A stretch of DNA of 64,000 bases from Glandiceps talaboti (Eukaryota; Hemichordata; Enteropneusta; Spengelidae). Of this stretch, positions 46,180-59,600 are shown one piece after another. The stretch covers positions 6,883,634 through 6,947,633 of the forward strand of contig NC_135562.1 of assembly GCF_964340395.1 (NCBI RefSeq). The letters are read 5' to 3'. Below the pieces are notes generated by a model that was given only the letters and a program-made list of their open reading frames with translations, was not told the origin of the DNA and searched no databases. Made by a program: the position numbers and the translations under genes. Numbering within the stretch: the stretch's first letter is position 1; every line of letters starts with the position of its first letter.

Positions 46180-46925
46180 AAAGGAAAAGTCCAGTCAGAC
46201 TTATTTTTACCTTTAGTACACTTGTATTGATTACTGCTATCAACTTAAAGGAAAAGTCCAGTCAGACTTATTTCTGCCTTCAGTTCATTTGTATTGATTA
46301 CTGCTATCAACTTAAAGGAAAAGTTCAGTCAGACTTATGTCTGCCTTCAGTACACTTGTATTGATTACAGCTATCAACTTAAAGGAAAAGTCCAGTCAGA
46401 CTTATGTCTGCCTTCAGTACACTTGTATTGATTACTGCTATCAACTTAAAGGAAAAGTTCAGTCAGACTTATGTCTGCCTTCAGTACACTTGTATTGCTT
46501 ACAGCTATCAACTTAAAGGAAAAGTCCAGTCAGACTTATGTCTGCCTTCAGTACACTTGTATTGATTACTGCTATCAACTTAAAGGAAAAGTCCAGTCAG
46601 ACTTATTTCTGCCTTCAGTACACTTGTATTGATTACAGCTATCACCTCTGATGATCATAAATACAAAGAGTGTCATGACAAAGGAATTATGGGTAATGTG
46701 ATGTCATGGCTGAACACATGTCAAGTGAAGAAGTGCCTCTTTACAAGAGTTCAAAGTTCAATACGTAACCAAGGTGCTGGTTGATCTACATAAGTTGGGT
46801 CTCTTTACAAGATTTTAAAGTTCAATAAGTTACCATGGTGATCACCCCAAAATCCTAATTATGTAAGTTGATAGCAGTAACCAATACAAGTGTACTAAAG
46901 GCAGAAAACAGGACTTTTCCTTCAA
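46180..46925. repeat. foldback element with left arm amplified into seven 67-bp tandem copies
   Basis: The landmark AAAGGAAAAGT starts at 46180, 46247, 46314, 46381, 46448, 46515 and 46582, an exact 67-bp period. At 46863-46925 a single reverse-complement copy follows (TTGATAGCAGTAACCAATAC ... GGACTTTTCCTT). The roughly 220 bp between them is unique. The block probably lies in the TPR 3' UTR or just downstream. Confidence 0.9.
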
Positions 46926-47326
46926 AATTACTTATTAAACACAATATGCAATTATTTTGATATGGTATTAATCCTAGCATCACTCACTTGATCAGAAATC
47001 TTCATACATACAATGTACATCTTCATTCTCAATTTTGAGCAATTTCTCATCTGGTAGCCTAGCTTTAGGAATGTTGAAATATTTATGCCCTGAGCAACAA
47101 AACATCTTGCAGCATCCTTAAGTAACTCTTGTCTGCGAATATCTCGACGGCTATGCTAACTGTACTATATCTATTGTCCACAGAAATGCTGTATACTACT
47201 GAATGCACATCTATCATATAATGCTGTTCTATAAGTTCTACCTCTATGTTCTATATGTTATTTTGGAGATAACTGGGGTGGGGGTGTTGTGTTGTGTTGT
47301 GTTTATATGTACTCTTTCAGTATTCA

Positions 47327-50300
47327 TCACATATGTCCACCTCGCCCTCTGCCTCCCCGTATCGCTCTAGGTGTAGCACCCCTTCCTGAAGGCAAAAAAA
47401 TAAGAAGAGGAGAAGATACATAAATATTGGACATTCAAAATTTTGAAATGGTTCTTCACCAGATATAAGCATGCATCCAATCGTTTATACAACGTGTAAC
47501 CATAGACCCTACATGAAAGGGACGCGTCTCTGCCAGAATTTCTTTGAGGCAAAGTTGGTAAGAATCCCTTTAACAGTACACCTTGCTAGAAATTGGATTA
47601 TTAAACCTGATAGTCTCTCTATGCTTAAAATCTTGCCGATTCATTCAAAATTTGTGATGCGATTATGTAAACGAATATGTAAATGAACTGACATCGTACG
47701 TGACTGACCACGTGTAGGGTCTATGGTGTAACAGATAACATAAACATGTCAGTTACTTGCCCCATTCACTTGGAATTTTGATATCAGGTGTAAAATAACA
47801 ATATATTGACTGCTTTAATTATCACCTCAGAACTGGTCTCTCTAAATGTAATCTGTCTGTAAAGAATGTTTACTCATAGGGAAGGGTAGACCCGAGATGA
47901 TTACTATCAATGAATGAAGTGTCAATCAAATTTGTTTATATTCTAATTGTGACACTGTTGGGTTTCATCTGCTGGTGACAGTGTTTACAAATTGAGTATA
48001 TTTAGAGCGACCACTACTGGACTGTTAATGTTTACACCTGATATGTACGTTCTAAGTGAATGGGGTAAGTAGCTGAAACGCTTTAGTAATCTGTTACACG
48101 TTGTATCCATAAAAAATGTATTACTTTACTGTATGGCTAACTACAGCTGCCTCTGGCTTATATGATTTATCTGCATTGTTTGGAAAACACAATCACTTGA
48201 TGAGTCAACACACTCTGGTAAGTGAGTCTTTCATTTACTAAGATAGACACAAAACTAAAACTATTGTCACAACATGTTGAGACAACAGTGATAAGCTATT
48301 GAATGGATGTTGGTTTAATTATAGTCTGAGTAGGGAGGCAGCTCTGAAAACTAGTTTATTTAGAGGTCCATGAACTTGCAATGCTGTTTTGGGACTTCCA
48401 ATGTTTACACTATGTTGATCACAGGGTGATTAGAATCACACAACAGAGGAACTGCTGTCCTCCACTTGTGTAATCTACCACATTGAACAACAATAGATTT
48501 AGTTTGTGTCTATCGTAGAAACCGAAGGCTTGATTACTGAGTCGTATGTACACAAATACTGCGAGTTCACAATATATTTTCATTATACATTAGTGTTGAA
48601 TGTCCAAAACATGTTTAATATTTATTATGTTTTAATTGTGAATGCTGTCATAAAATGTAAAATTTCTACATAATTTAATAATATGTAATAGTAAAATTAC
48701 CACATACCTGATCCCCTTGACATTGGCCTTCTGAGGAAACGCCTTCCAGTTCCAGATGAGTGATGATGGTAACCAGGACGACCAGCAGGATGATGTCCAG
48801 CTGGTCTACTAGCAGCTACTGGTCCACTACTTGTACTGGCTCCTTGACTAGCACCACCAGTATTACTGTCACTCCATACTATCCTTTTCAATGTAGGTTT
48901 GGGCTTGGTACCTATCAAATTAAAAAAAAATATATTACAATTACTACAGTGGAAATCAAGCTATAGTGAAAGTTAGCAACTACAGGGTGAATTAAAGTCT
49001 TTTTAATACTCAAATAACATTAAATGTGTACCTCCTTCAGTTGAACTGGACTCCTGTGTAGATGCATCGTTTCCAGTAGAAGTTTCACCACTCTCTGTGG
49101 ATGGCTGACCTGCAGGGGGTACAGGTGTCTCTTCAATTGCTGCACTAGGTGCAGGACTGTCTGATGCACCATCTTCGCCTTCTAATTCTAGGACTGTATC
49201 CCCCTGACCACTCCTGAAAATGATTGTAATTTGAAGTTAGCATTTGATGTTCAGTGGTTGTCAGATATGCAGTTCTGCATAAAGTGAAATATGATACATT
49301 GCCATGATCACTATGTAAACTCTACCTACCCCAAGATCCAACTAACATGTTGAATGTGGTTTTATTTGTCAGACATCTGAGTTCACTGGAATTATTTTTA
49401 TGAAAATCATGGAAATTTCTATTTGTAGACAATATTTGTTTGTTACTGGCTAGGACCTAGGGTTTTGTATCACAGGCTCTGAGGTTCACTTATGTGAATC
49501 AGACAACTGCCATGTTTTACAGTAAATAAACAAATAAATGTTGGGGTGGGGTGGGGGGGGGGGGAGAAATCAGTGACAGTCATGCAAGTCATGGTATATA
49601 TCTTGAAAGTCATGGTATATATCTTGAAAGTAATGGTATATATCTTACTCATCCTGTGTGGTATCTTCACCGTCTCCTTCCAGACATTCTTCTTCTACGA
49701 CTGGCACTGTACTCTCCGATGCATGTTCTGTCGCTATCACATCTGTAGTTGTCTCACTTGTCGTGGCTGTTTCAATGACAGACACTGGTACAGACTGAGA
49801 ACTCTCTTCCTGTGTATCAGCACTCGACTCTGAGCTTGGAAACTGTACAACTGGCGAGTGAGACTGATATGGAGTTGTCGGAACACTACGACCACCGCCG
49901 TCCTCCTCACCAAGGATTTCTACTTGTGTGTCATCCATTCCAAGTGCTGTAAAAAATGAGATTAGAAAATTTTTTATATGTTATTCTTTGAGTTATGAAG
50001 TTCTATTTTTTGTTAAATTGCAGCTATGAGTAATTATAAATTTACTATTTCTATATCTTCCTCTGTTTTGTAAAAATATATGAATGTTTGTTAAAGCCTT
50101 ACTGTACTCATTCATTGTCAATTTTCGTTAAAGGCCCACTCCGAAAAAGGAGTAAACATTAGGTGTGAAAAACAATTGATTTACAAAGCTATATATAAAG
50201 TTGGCCTACAATGTATCTAATCCTTATGGTTCCATTGATAAGATAACACTAATGCAAGAACCTGGAATGAAACGCTGGCCTTTAAAGTTTAAGTTTTGAC

Positions 50301-53186
50301 AAAACAAAAGTGTGCCCTTCAAGCCAATTTGGTGGCACTGATGGATCGCAATTGCCTGTGATGCACCAAACTCGGATGTCCCTAGCCTTTACTATGTTGT
50401 GACTAACAAGAAAACAAAGACTTTATCATTTTGACTGACATTTAAAAATCGCAGTTTCATTAGTCTGATCATCAAACCAAACCAAAAATATTAACTTGAA
50501 AAAAATAAGATGCCTATACTAAGGGTGATACTCAGTGAGCAATACAATTTTCTTGGTGACCTTCAACCTTTAACCTTTGACATTACCTCCTTGTGTTGCT
50601 AGCTGGGCTAGTCCCTGTCTTGCTCCTTCTTCTGGAGGATTGAACTGAAATCGGACTTGCTGAATCTGGGGTGAACTAAAACCAAAAAAAAAATGCTCTT
50701 ACTTAGAATGGTGACAAATTTAATCAGAAAGCTAAGTGGGACATGTGAGATTTACCAAATATGAACAAATTGTTGACTTTTACATAAGGATGCTGACTTA
50801 CTTGAGTGCTTCAGCAAAGCCATCAGTTCTCTTTGGTACAAATAAAGTAGGAGTACTTGGAACTCTGCAATCATCTCCCATGTCCTCAAATGGAACGCCT
50901 GACCCTTGACCCTTGGGGGTAATACAAAGACATTATTAACCTATCCATAAACTGAGGGTTAACCAACTAATTTGGGGTACTACACAGACATTTTTAACTT
51001 ATTCAACCGGGGTTAAATGCAAAACATGTTATTGACCTACTGAACTGGGGCTGGTGGTAAATACCTTTACAAAGACATAATCAATATATTGACGGGAGGG
51101 GGAGGGGGTAGGGATATAAGTAAATATGATTAACCTTAAATATTAATTTATAGTCAATTTCAATGATCCTTTTGATGTTAACAGAGTGTTTACAACTACT
51201 GATAAATTAAACATTGGTGTAGACATTAGAGTTGAGACACTATTGTATTAACTAGATATTATTCCCTAATATTTTCTTTGTTCAGCCAAGGAAAATACAA
51301 GTGACCTAAGGGGCCCTTGTCACTACGAGGCGCTAGACTCATAGTGGCAACCCTTAGGTCATGAGTATTATCTGGCTGAATGAAGAAAAATATTAGGGAA
51401 TAATATCATACCATCTCCAGTAATACAAAAAAATCAGGGAAAGTAATGGTAATTTTGAGCATTTTGACTCGAATACAGCAGAACCCGTGAAATAGACATT
51501 GGCATGACATTGACGCGTGTTGTCACGTAGAATGACCAGAGTATATCTTTCATATTTTTTGTTGAACCTGGCTCGTGCATAGCATAATGCTTCTAACATT
51601 ACAAATTACAGATTTCATGACAAATATGCAATGAATCTTTTTAGCAGCCATGGTTTTAACTTGAAACGACATATCTTAAGAGGATGGTGTAATAGGGAAC
51701 TTGCAATCCAGACTGAGCATGCTCAGATGCAAAGGACTGGGATTATCAGTGGTTATCGTAATACCTAATCTGGAGCTACCGATAAAATAAACCACCCACA
51801 ATGGTCAGGGTAACTATGAATCGATCATTCGTAGTTGCAAACAATGTAACAGTATTGTTTACAATACCAATTCATTAGTATTTATTATCGTATTTCCCAT
51901 GATGCAACATTCAACATGGCGGGTTTGCAAGTTCCCTATTTGGACATAAACAAAGTATCATTTCAATACAATACTAACCACGAAGGAGAATGTTGGCAGT
52001 TGTCTTCCTAGAGAGGGCAGTCTTTCTGTTCTCATTGGTAGTCTCTGTTATGAAAATAGATAACTTCAAGTCAGAATTACATACAGCCGCTTTCACCTAA
52101 GCTTGCCAAAACAATGTCACAAATGTATTTTTAATCACGATTCATACAATATTGGTAGATAAAGAGAACACTTCAGACACACTGACTCTTGCCAAATGAA
52201 AACAAATACAAGTGTGGCACACAGTGGAATCACTTCACTTGGGTTTTATGGGTTGTAAATTACTGTGACAGTGTGGAATCACTTCACTTGGGTGTTATGG
52301 GCTGTAAATTGCTGTGACACAGTGGAATCACTTCACTTGGGTGTTATGGGTTGTAAATTACTGTGACACAGTGGAATCACTTCACTTGGGTGTTATGGGT
52401 TGTAAATTACTGTGACTGTGGAATCAATTCACTTGGGTGTTATGGGTTGTAAATTACTGTGACACAGTGGAATCACTTCACTTGGGTGTTATGGGTTGTA
52501 AATTACTGTGACACAGTGGAATCACTTCACTTGGGTGTTATGGGTTGTAGTCATCGAAGTTTGGAAAAATGCATTACATGTTAAACGTTATGTATTCTAC
52601 TGCAATGGGCCGGATAGTAAACATTGTATCACAATTTGATTTTGTGAGAATATTGTACAAAAGTTAATGCATTTCTACTTTTCCGCACTACATTGCTGAA
52701 TTGACCTTTACACCACCTATGCTTTTGTAGTGCATGAACAAAATCACCTCACCTGTGTAGGTACTTGAGCTGCTGCCTCTGGAGTAGATTGCTGTGGGGA
52801 TGGTTGCTGTGGTGGGGTCTGCTGCTGTTGTTGCTGTTGTAGTTGTTGCTGCTGTTGTTCAGGTTCTGGTGGTACAACATGTATCTGTATTTGTGGTGGT
52901 TGTCTTCCTTGTTGTCCATTGTCTGGTGCTGGTTGTTCTTCATTTTGGTCACCACTCTGTGCTTCCATTGCTACCTGGTCTTGTTCATCCCCATTCTCAT
53001 CATCTGGATCTGATATACAACGAAAATTTACAGAAATCTGAACTTTAACTGTACTCGGAATTTTATAGGAAATTGTTCAAAAGTTCTTATCATATTAATG
53101 ATAAACAAACATAAACAAGATCTCAAATACAAACATCTTGCATACAAGAACTGATATACTGAGTCAACGTTTGCAGATGTACATGT

Positions 53187-53221
<35 letters not shown>

Positions 53222-53348
53222 CAGACAGATAGACAAGATACAGCCGGCCAGACAGACACAGACACAGACACAGACAGTCAGACAGATAGACAGGTAGAGA
53301 CAGACAGTTAGCCAGCCAGCCAGACAGGAACAGAGGGACAGACAGACT

Positions 53349-53384
<36 letters not shown>

Positions 53385-56300
53385 GGAACAGAGGGACTGA
53401 GAGACAGACAGACAGACACACATCACAAATACATTACCTCCCTTTGCAACTCTTGTCACAAAGGAGCTAACTAAGCATGGCAAACTCTAACACTTTTAAT
53501 AAATACAATCACATGAAAATGTAGTTACAGTCCAATGCCAGATTGTCTCACAGAACTACAAAAAAAAGCTGTTCCTGCACAGAATAATAACCATACCTAA
53601 TTCTGATGGCCTCCACTTACAAGAAAAGCCCAGCAAATGGAATACAATGAAGTATAATTATAACTCTATGACAGTCACTGCAGAGAGTAGTACTTGTGTG
53701 CAAGGAGACCTTAATATCTGCAAAAAATATGAAATCATTGCAGATAAACTTACCAATGATTTCCACTACCTCCTCTTCCTCCTCCATCTGTTGTTCTTGT
53801 TCTCCGTCATCCATCTGTTCTTCCATCTCTTCTTCTTCTTCACCACCTTCTTCCATCTGTGCTTCATCATCATAATCCTCTACCTGTATATATATATATA
53901 TATATATATATAGTTTTGGTAGTACTGGAACTCTTTCTTGGGTGTAACTCGGAGTTTCACGCATATTGCGATCATCAGACACTCTGAGGCCTACTCTCTG
54001 GGTGTGCTGTATATATAGAGTGTAGACAATAGAAATACCATCACTATTGTCTGTGTCGGTGGGTAGGTGTTGTATGTGTGGAGGTGTTGGTTGTTATTGT
54101 GTGGGTTATTGGGTGCGGACAAGTAAGTGTTGGCGGGTTGTTCCATGTTGGGCTTTGATGTTCCGTTAGTTAACGGGTTTAATAGTTTAGGTGATAGATG
54201 CTCTATTGAAGTTGGACAAATAAAACTTATTCTCGTGTCGGCATTTGGATATCAACTCAGTTCTTTTGTTTAGTGTGGAGCTTTTGTCTGCTTTAATAAT
54301 AGTTAGTTTTTCGGTTAAACACAGGTTGCATCGTTTTGTTTTATTGGTGTATGCTTGGGCTTTCTTGTTGATGGACCAGGATACGGAAAAAGGCTCATTG
54401 TTTCTTTTCAGTTTCCAAATGTGTTTTGATAGTTCTGTGCTGTTTTCGTGTTTTTCATGTTTGAATGACTGTTTGTGGTTGGCGTATCTCTGTTTGAAGT
54501 TGTTCTCTGTTAGACCGATATATACTTTTGTTTGTTTTCCGTGGACGGTGGCTTGGTATACGATGTTTTCCGTTTGGCATTCGCCGTTCAGAGGGCAGGT
54601 GTCTTTCTGTCTGCAATTACAGGGTTTTTGAGTGGGTTTAGTTTCGCTGTTGGAGATGGTGGCGTTATGCGCTTTGATTATGGTAGCCATGTTTGGCATG
54701 CAGCTATAACTGACTTTGACATTGTTTCTGTTGAATATTTTGCGTAACTTAGAGTCTGCTGGGAAATGTTTTGTGATTAGGTTGAGGAATCGTTTGCCTA
54801 CATTGGTGGCTACATTTTTGCTGTATGGTGGGTTAAACCAGATGGTGTTTCTATTTCTGTTTTTCTTGTTTTTCTGCGTCGGGGTGCTGGTGTACGCGAT
54901 GTTCTCTTTGTGGCCGCTGGTTTTTAGTGCATTTTGGTACAGTGGGGCTGCCTGATTGAAGATGTGTTCGTCGGATGATATGTCGGAAATTCTACGGCCG
55001 ATGGCTGACGATATGTTCTTGATGATGCTGGGTGGGTGGTTAGACTGTGTGTGTATGTACATGGGGTTGTCGTTGGGTTTCCTGTAAGGGTAATATTTAC
55101 CGTTGTTGAGGTTGAGCGTTATGTCTAGAAAGTTGACGGTTTTCAGATTGGTGAGTATGGTTATTTTTAACCCCATGGCTTTGAAGGTTTTAGTTATGTC
55201 TTTTCTGATACTTTCTGATTTACTTCCGGTGATGTTCTTGAAGGGGGCTAGTCCGTCGTCCCTATATAGACCTATGTTTTCTTTACCGTATTTTTTGGCT
55301 AATTTGTGTAGCATGAATATTCCGACCAGTTCGCATATTTCGGCCCCGTCGTTGCTTCCCATTGTGACGTCAAATGATCCATTGCTATTCTTTTTTACCC
55401 ATGGTTTGGTTTTATCAAAGAGGAGAGATCAGGCAGCCCCACTGTACCAAAATGCACTAAAAACCAGCGGCCACAAAGAGAACATCGCGTACACCAGCAC
55501 CCCGACGCAGAAAAACAAGAAAAACAGAAATAGAAACACCATCTGGTTTAACCCACCATACAGCAAAAATGTAGCCACCAATGTAGGCAAACGATTCCTC
55601 AACCTAATCACAAAACATTTCCCAGCAGACTCTAAGTTACGCAAAATATTCAACAGAAACAATGTCAAAGTCAGTTATAGCTGCATGCCAAACATGGCTA
55701 CCATAATCAAAGCGCATAACGCCACCATCTCCAACAGCGAAACTAAACCCACTCAAAAACCCTGTAATTGCAGACAGAAAGACACCTGCCCTCTGAACGG
55801 CGAATGCCAAACGGAAAACATCGTATACCAAGCCACCGTCCACGGAAAACAAACAAAAGTATATATCGGTCTAACAGAGAACAACTTCAAACAGAGATAC
55901 GCCAACCACAAACAGTCATTCAAACATGAAAAACACGAAAACAGCACAGAACTATCAAAACACATTTGGAAACTGAAAAGAAACAATGAGCCTTTTTCCG
56001 TATCCTGGTCCATCAACAAGAAAGCCCAAGCATACACCAATAAAACAAAACGATGCAACCTGTGTTTAACCGAAAAACTAACTATTATTAAAGCAGACAA
56101 AAGCTCCACACTAAACAAAAGAACTGAGTTGATATCCAAATGCCGACACGAGAATAAGTTTTATTTGTCCAACTTCAATAGAGCATCTATCACCTAAACT
56201 ATTAAACCCGTTAACTAACGGAACATCAAAGCCCAACATGGAACAACCCGCCAACACTTACTTGTCCGCACCCAATAACCCACACAATAACAACCAACAC

Positions 56301-56585
56301 CTCCACACATACAACACCTACCCACCGACACAGACAATAGTGATGGTATTTCTATTGTCTACACTCTATATATACAGCACACCCAGAGAGTAGGCCTCAG
56401 AGTGTCTGATGATCGCAATATGCGTGAAACTCCGAGTTACACCCAAGAAAGAGTTCCAGTACTACCAAAACTATTACGCTCTGCCACTGCGGTATAGAGC
56501 ACTGTCTTATAGCAGATTGATACTCACCGAGTTATATATATATATATACATATAATATACCATGTTTACATGCCTCATCACCATA

Positions 56586-56676
<91 letters not shown>

Positions 56677-59600
56677 CCTCCCTCCCTCCCTCCCTCCCTC
56701 CCTCCCTCCCTCCCTAACTACATGAACTAGACACAATTTTTTTTATGCCTTACTACAAGGTTACAGTGGTGGTTGTATTTGAACTGCTGAATTTGATTTT
56801 ATCATTATTATTACATTTTTTAAAAGTCATTACCTCATAAATTTCTGCTCCATGAACAGCATCAGTGATCCCCTCATCATATTCCTCCTCCTCATAGGCT
56901 TCATCTTCCTCCTCCCCTTCGTATCCCCCCTCCTCTTCTCCCTCTTCCTCCTCTCTGACAACTTGCCATTGGCCCTCTTCCTCTCTCTGCGTTATACAAA
57001 AAACACTATGTTTGTTACCTGACCGTATGTTTATTTTGAAAAGTTTTGACTGCATTGGAGGATACATGGTTTGAGAGCAAAGGTTAATGGACAATGTACA
57101 GTGAAGTTATGATGGTTGAATGGTTAGAGTGGTTGGCTTGTAATCTGTACATTACTGGTTGTGGGAGTCGTGATGGTTGAATGGTTAGAGTGGTTGGCTT
57201 GTAATCTGTACATTGCTGGTTGTTGAGTCATGATGGTTGAATGTAAGTTGTAATCTGTACATTGGTGGTTGTTGAGTTATGATAAACCCTGTTTTTCCCA
57301 GTTTTTTGTGCATACAAACAAATACTTCCCCCCCCCCCCCCCACACACACACACACCACCACCACCAAGAGGGTTAAAGAGGTTGGCTTGTAATCTGTAC
57401 ATTGCTGGTTATGGGAGTCATAATAGTTGAATGGTGAGAGTGGTTGGCTTGTAATCTGTACATTGCTGGTTATGGGAGTCGTAATAGTTGAATGGTTAGA
57501 GTGGTTGGCTTGTAATCTGTACATTGCTGGTTATGGGAGTCGTAATAGTTGAATGGTTAGAGTGGTTGGCTTGTAATCTGTACATTACTTTTGTGATTCC
57601 TAAAGGATAATTAAAGAGCTATAACATTGATCTTACCACATCCTGCTCTTCAGGGTCACTATCTAAAACTATGACATCATCATCACCATCATCCTCTCCC
57701 TCTTGTACCACTGGTGGTGCTGTTTCAGTGACAGCTTCTTCCCCACTTACTGCCTGTGTGACTGGTTCTTGTTGTTGAACTTCAGAACTTTGTTCTACCT
57801 GGTTTTGTTCTTGACTTTCTGATGTCTCCTCAACAACAGGTTCAACTTCTGCCACAGGTTCTGTTTCTTGTTCCTGAAGAACAAAAATATTTGTAAATTT
57901 GATGGTAAACGGGTTGTCGGTGGCCGAGTTGTTAGCTCGTACACCTCTTACCTCTGCAGTCTGGGTTCGAACCTGCCTGGTGTCGGCTGGGTTTGATTTA
58001 AAATTTAACCAGGTCTGTATGTAAGAAGTACAGCACTAGGCTGTAACTAAGTCTTCAGCAAAAGATTCCAGGTTTACAAATAGCAGACAATAAATCTACC
58101 AATATTTCAAACATAGGGTTGTTGAAGGATATCTAGAATCCATGATACAAGTTGGAAATAATCAGATTCTACTATTGGTGCATTCACATCACATGATCAG
58201 ATTCTACTATTGGTGCATTCACATCACATGATCAGATTCTACTATTGGTGCATTCACATCACATGATCAGATTCTACTATTGGTGCATTCACATCACATG
58301 ATCAGATTCTACTATTGGTGCATTCATATCACAGATGTGACAGCTCACTTACCACTACGTCTTCTGTATCTAGTCTCTGTTTCTTTTCACCGGATCTTGC
58401 GGCACTTCTTTCATCAGCTTCTTGTTCACTGATGTAGTATAAAAATAACGAAATCATTATGAATATGAAGAAGTGAGTGTTGGCTGGACTCCTATTGGTG
58501 CATTCACATCACATGATCAGATTCTATCATTTGTGCATTCACATCACATGATCAGATTCTACTATTGGTGCATTCATATCACATGATCAGATTCTCTTAT
58601 TGGTGTATTCACATCACATGATCAGATTCTCCCATGTGCATTCATATCACATGATCATCTCCCAATGGTGTATTCACATCACATGACCATACCCCCATTG
58701 GTACATTCATATCACATGACCTAAAGGGCCCAATAGGAGTCACTCATACCATTGTACCTACCTCTCTGCTTCTTCCCTTGGTCTTTTGATAGATACAGGT
58801 GCAGTGACAGCAGTGGATGTAGTCGCTGTAGGAGTAGGTTCAGATTCAGTTGGTGTGGGCTGAGTTATGATAATCTGTACAGGAGGGGTTGGCACCTCAG
58901 GTTCAACTGAAAAAAACAACACAGATAAACCGCAGCATAAGCATGGACAATCTTCAGTAAAATGTCTTCAATTTCCAAAAATTTCAGTGGTGACAAATTG
59001 TCAAAAGAAGGGAAGTGTTGAAGAGTGATTATGAGTGCGAGAAAAACAAACCAATGCTGTTTCAGGGTCTAAATGTATTCTTATCCCTAATGCTTACTCT
59101 CAGCTTGGACAAAAGTGAGTACCAATAAGCCATTAGCAGAGAGATAAAGATTCTATGTTTTGACCACTAGGAGTGCTGTTCTTAAGCCATTTTGGGGTCA
59201 GAAGTGAGGGTGAGAATAGTTGAGTATTACAGCATAAAGATTTGAAACACAAAGTTGCCACTCATTTTTGGATGTTGTTCCCTCTGTACTGTTTTCTTAG
59301 TGACAAAACCAAGAATCAAAACATGCCTGACCACAACAGTAATGCTCTTTTCAGAAAATACAGTCTCAGAATTCTTTTACACATATTTTGTCATGGCTCC
59401 TTGCACTGTTACACAATTAGTGGCCATGACAAAATTTTAGCCTTCCCTCTGCCAAATGTAGGGTGCCATCTAGTGGTCATAATATGTGGAATGGTGTGAA
59501 AGTTTATAACTGAAATATGGTATGTTATTCAGTCTGTTCATTGATCTGTTTGTTTTTGTTTTGTTTTTTCCTAGAAGAGAGTCTCCTTTGCAAGCGCATA

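Larger units (their letters stand above)
53911..56520. mobile_element. Penelope-like retroelement in inverted double-copy arrangement
   Basis: Two 1,046-bp arms, 53911-54956 and 55428-56473, are inverted copies with no length difference and no mismatch that I noticed. They enclose a 471-bp centre that belongs to the left (minus) copy. Coding 3' ends point outward and 5' ends meet in the middle. (TA)n lies on both sides (53886-53911 and 56535-56548), suggesting insertion into a TA repeat; the right side carries about 47-60 extra bp of element tail. Penelope-like elements pair a telomerase-related reverse transcriptase with a GIY-YIG endonuclease and are known for partial and inverted tandem copies. 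It lies in the TPR intron 53884-56833. Confidence 0.9.

Noticed and set aside
53617-53982. A minus-strand frame of 121 aa joining the acidic TPR exon to flanking sequence
   Set aside because: The exon is bounded by splice sites at 53754 and 53883; the remaining residues are intron or transposon.
55103-56197. A 364-aa plus-strand frame
   Set aside because: It begins in the antisense of the left Penelope-like copy and crosses the junction; only the part after about 55430 is real element coding sequence.
57911-57990. An intact tRNA gene
   Set aside because: A- and B-box-like segments are present but the cloverleaf arms do not pair well and a SINE-like body follows.
58165-58335. Regular 35-bp repeats, considered as a CRISPR-like array
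   Set aside because: Head-to-tail with no spacers, in a eukaryotic intron; a minisatellite.
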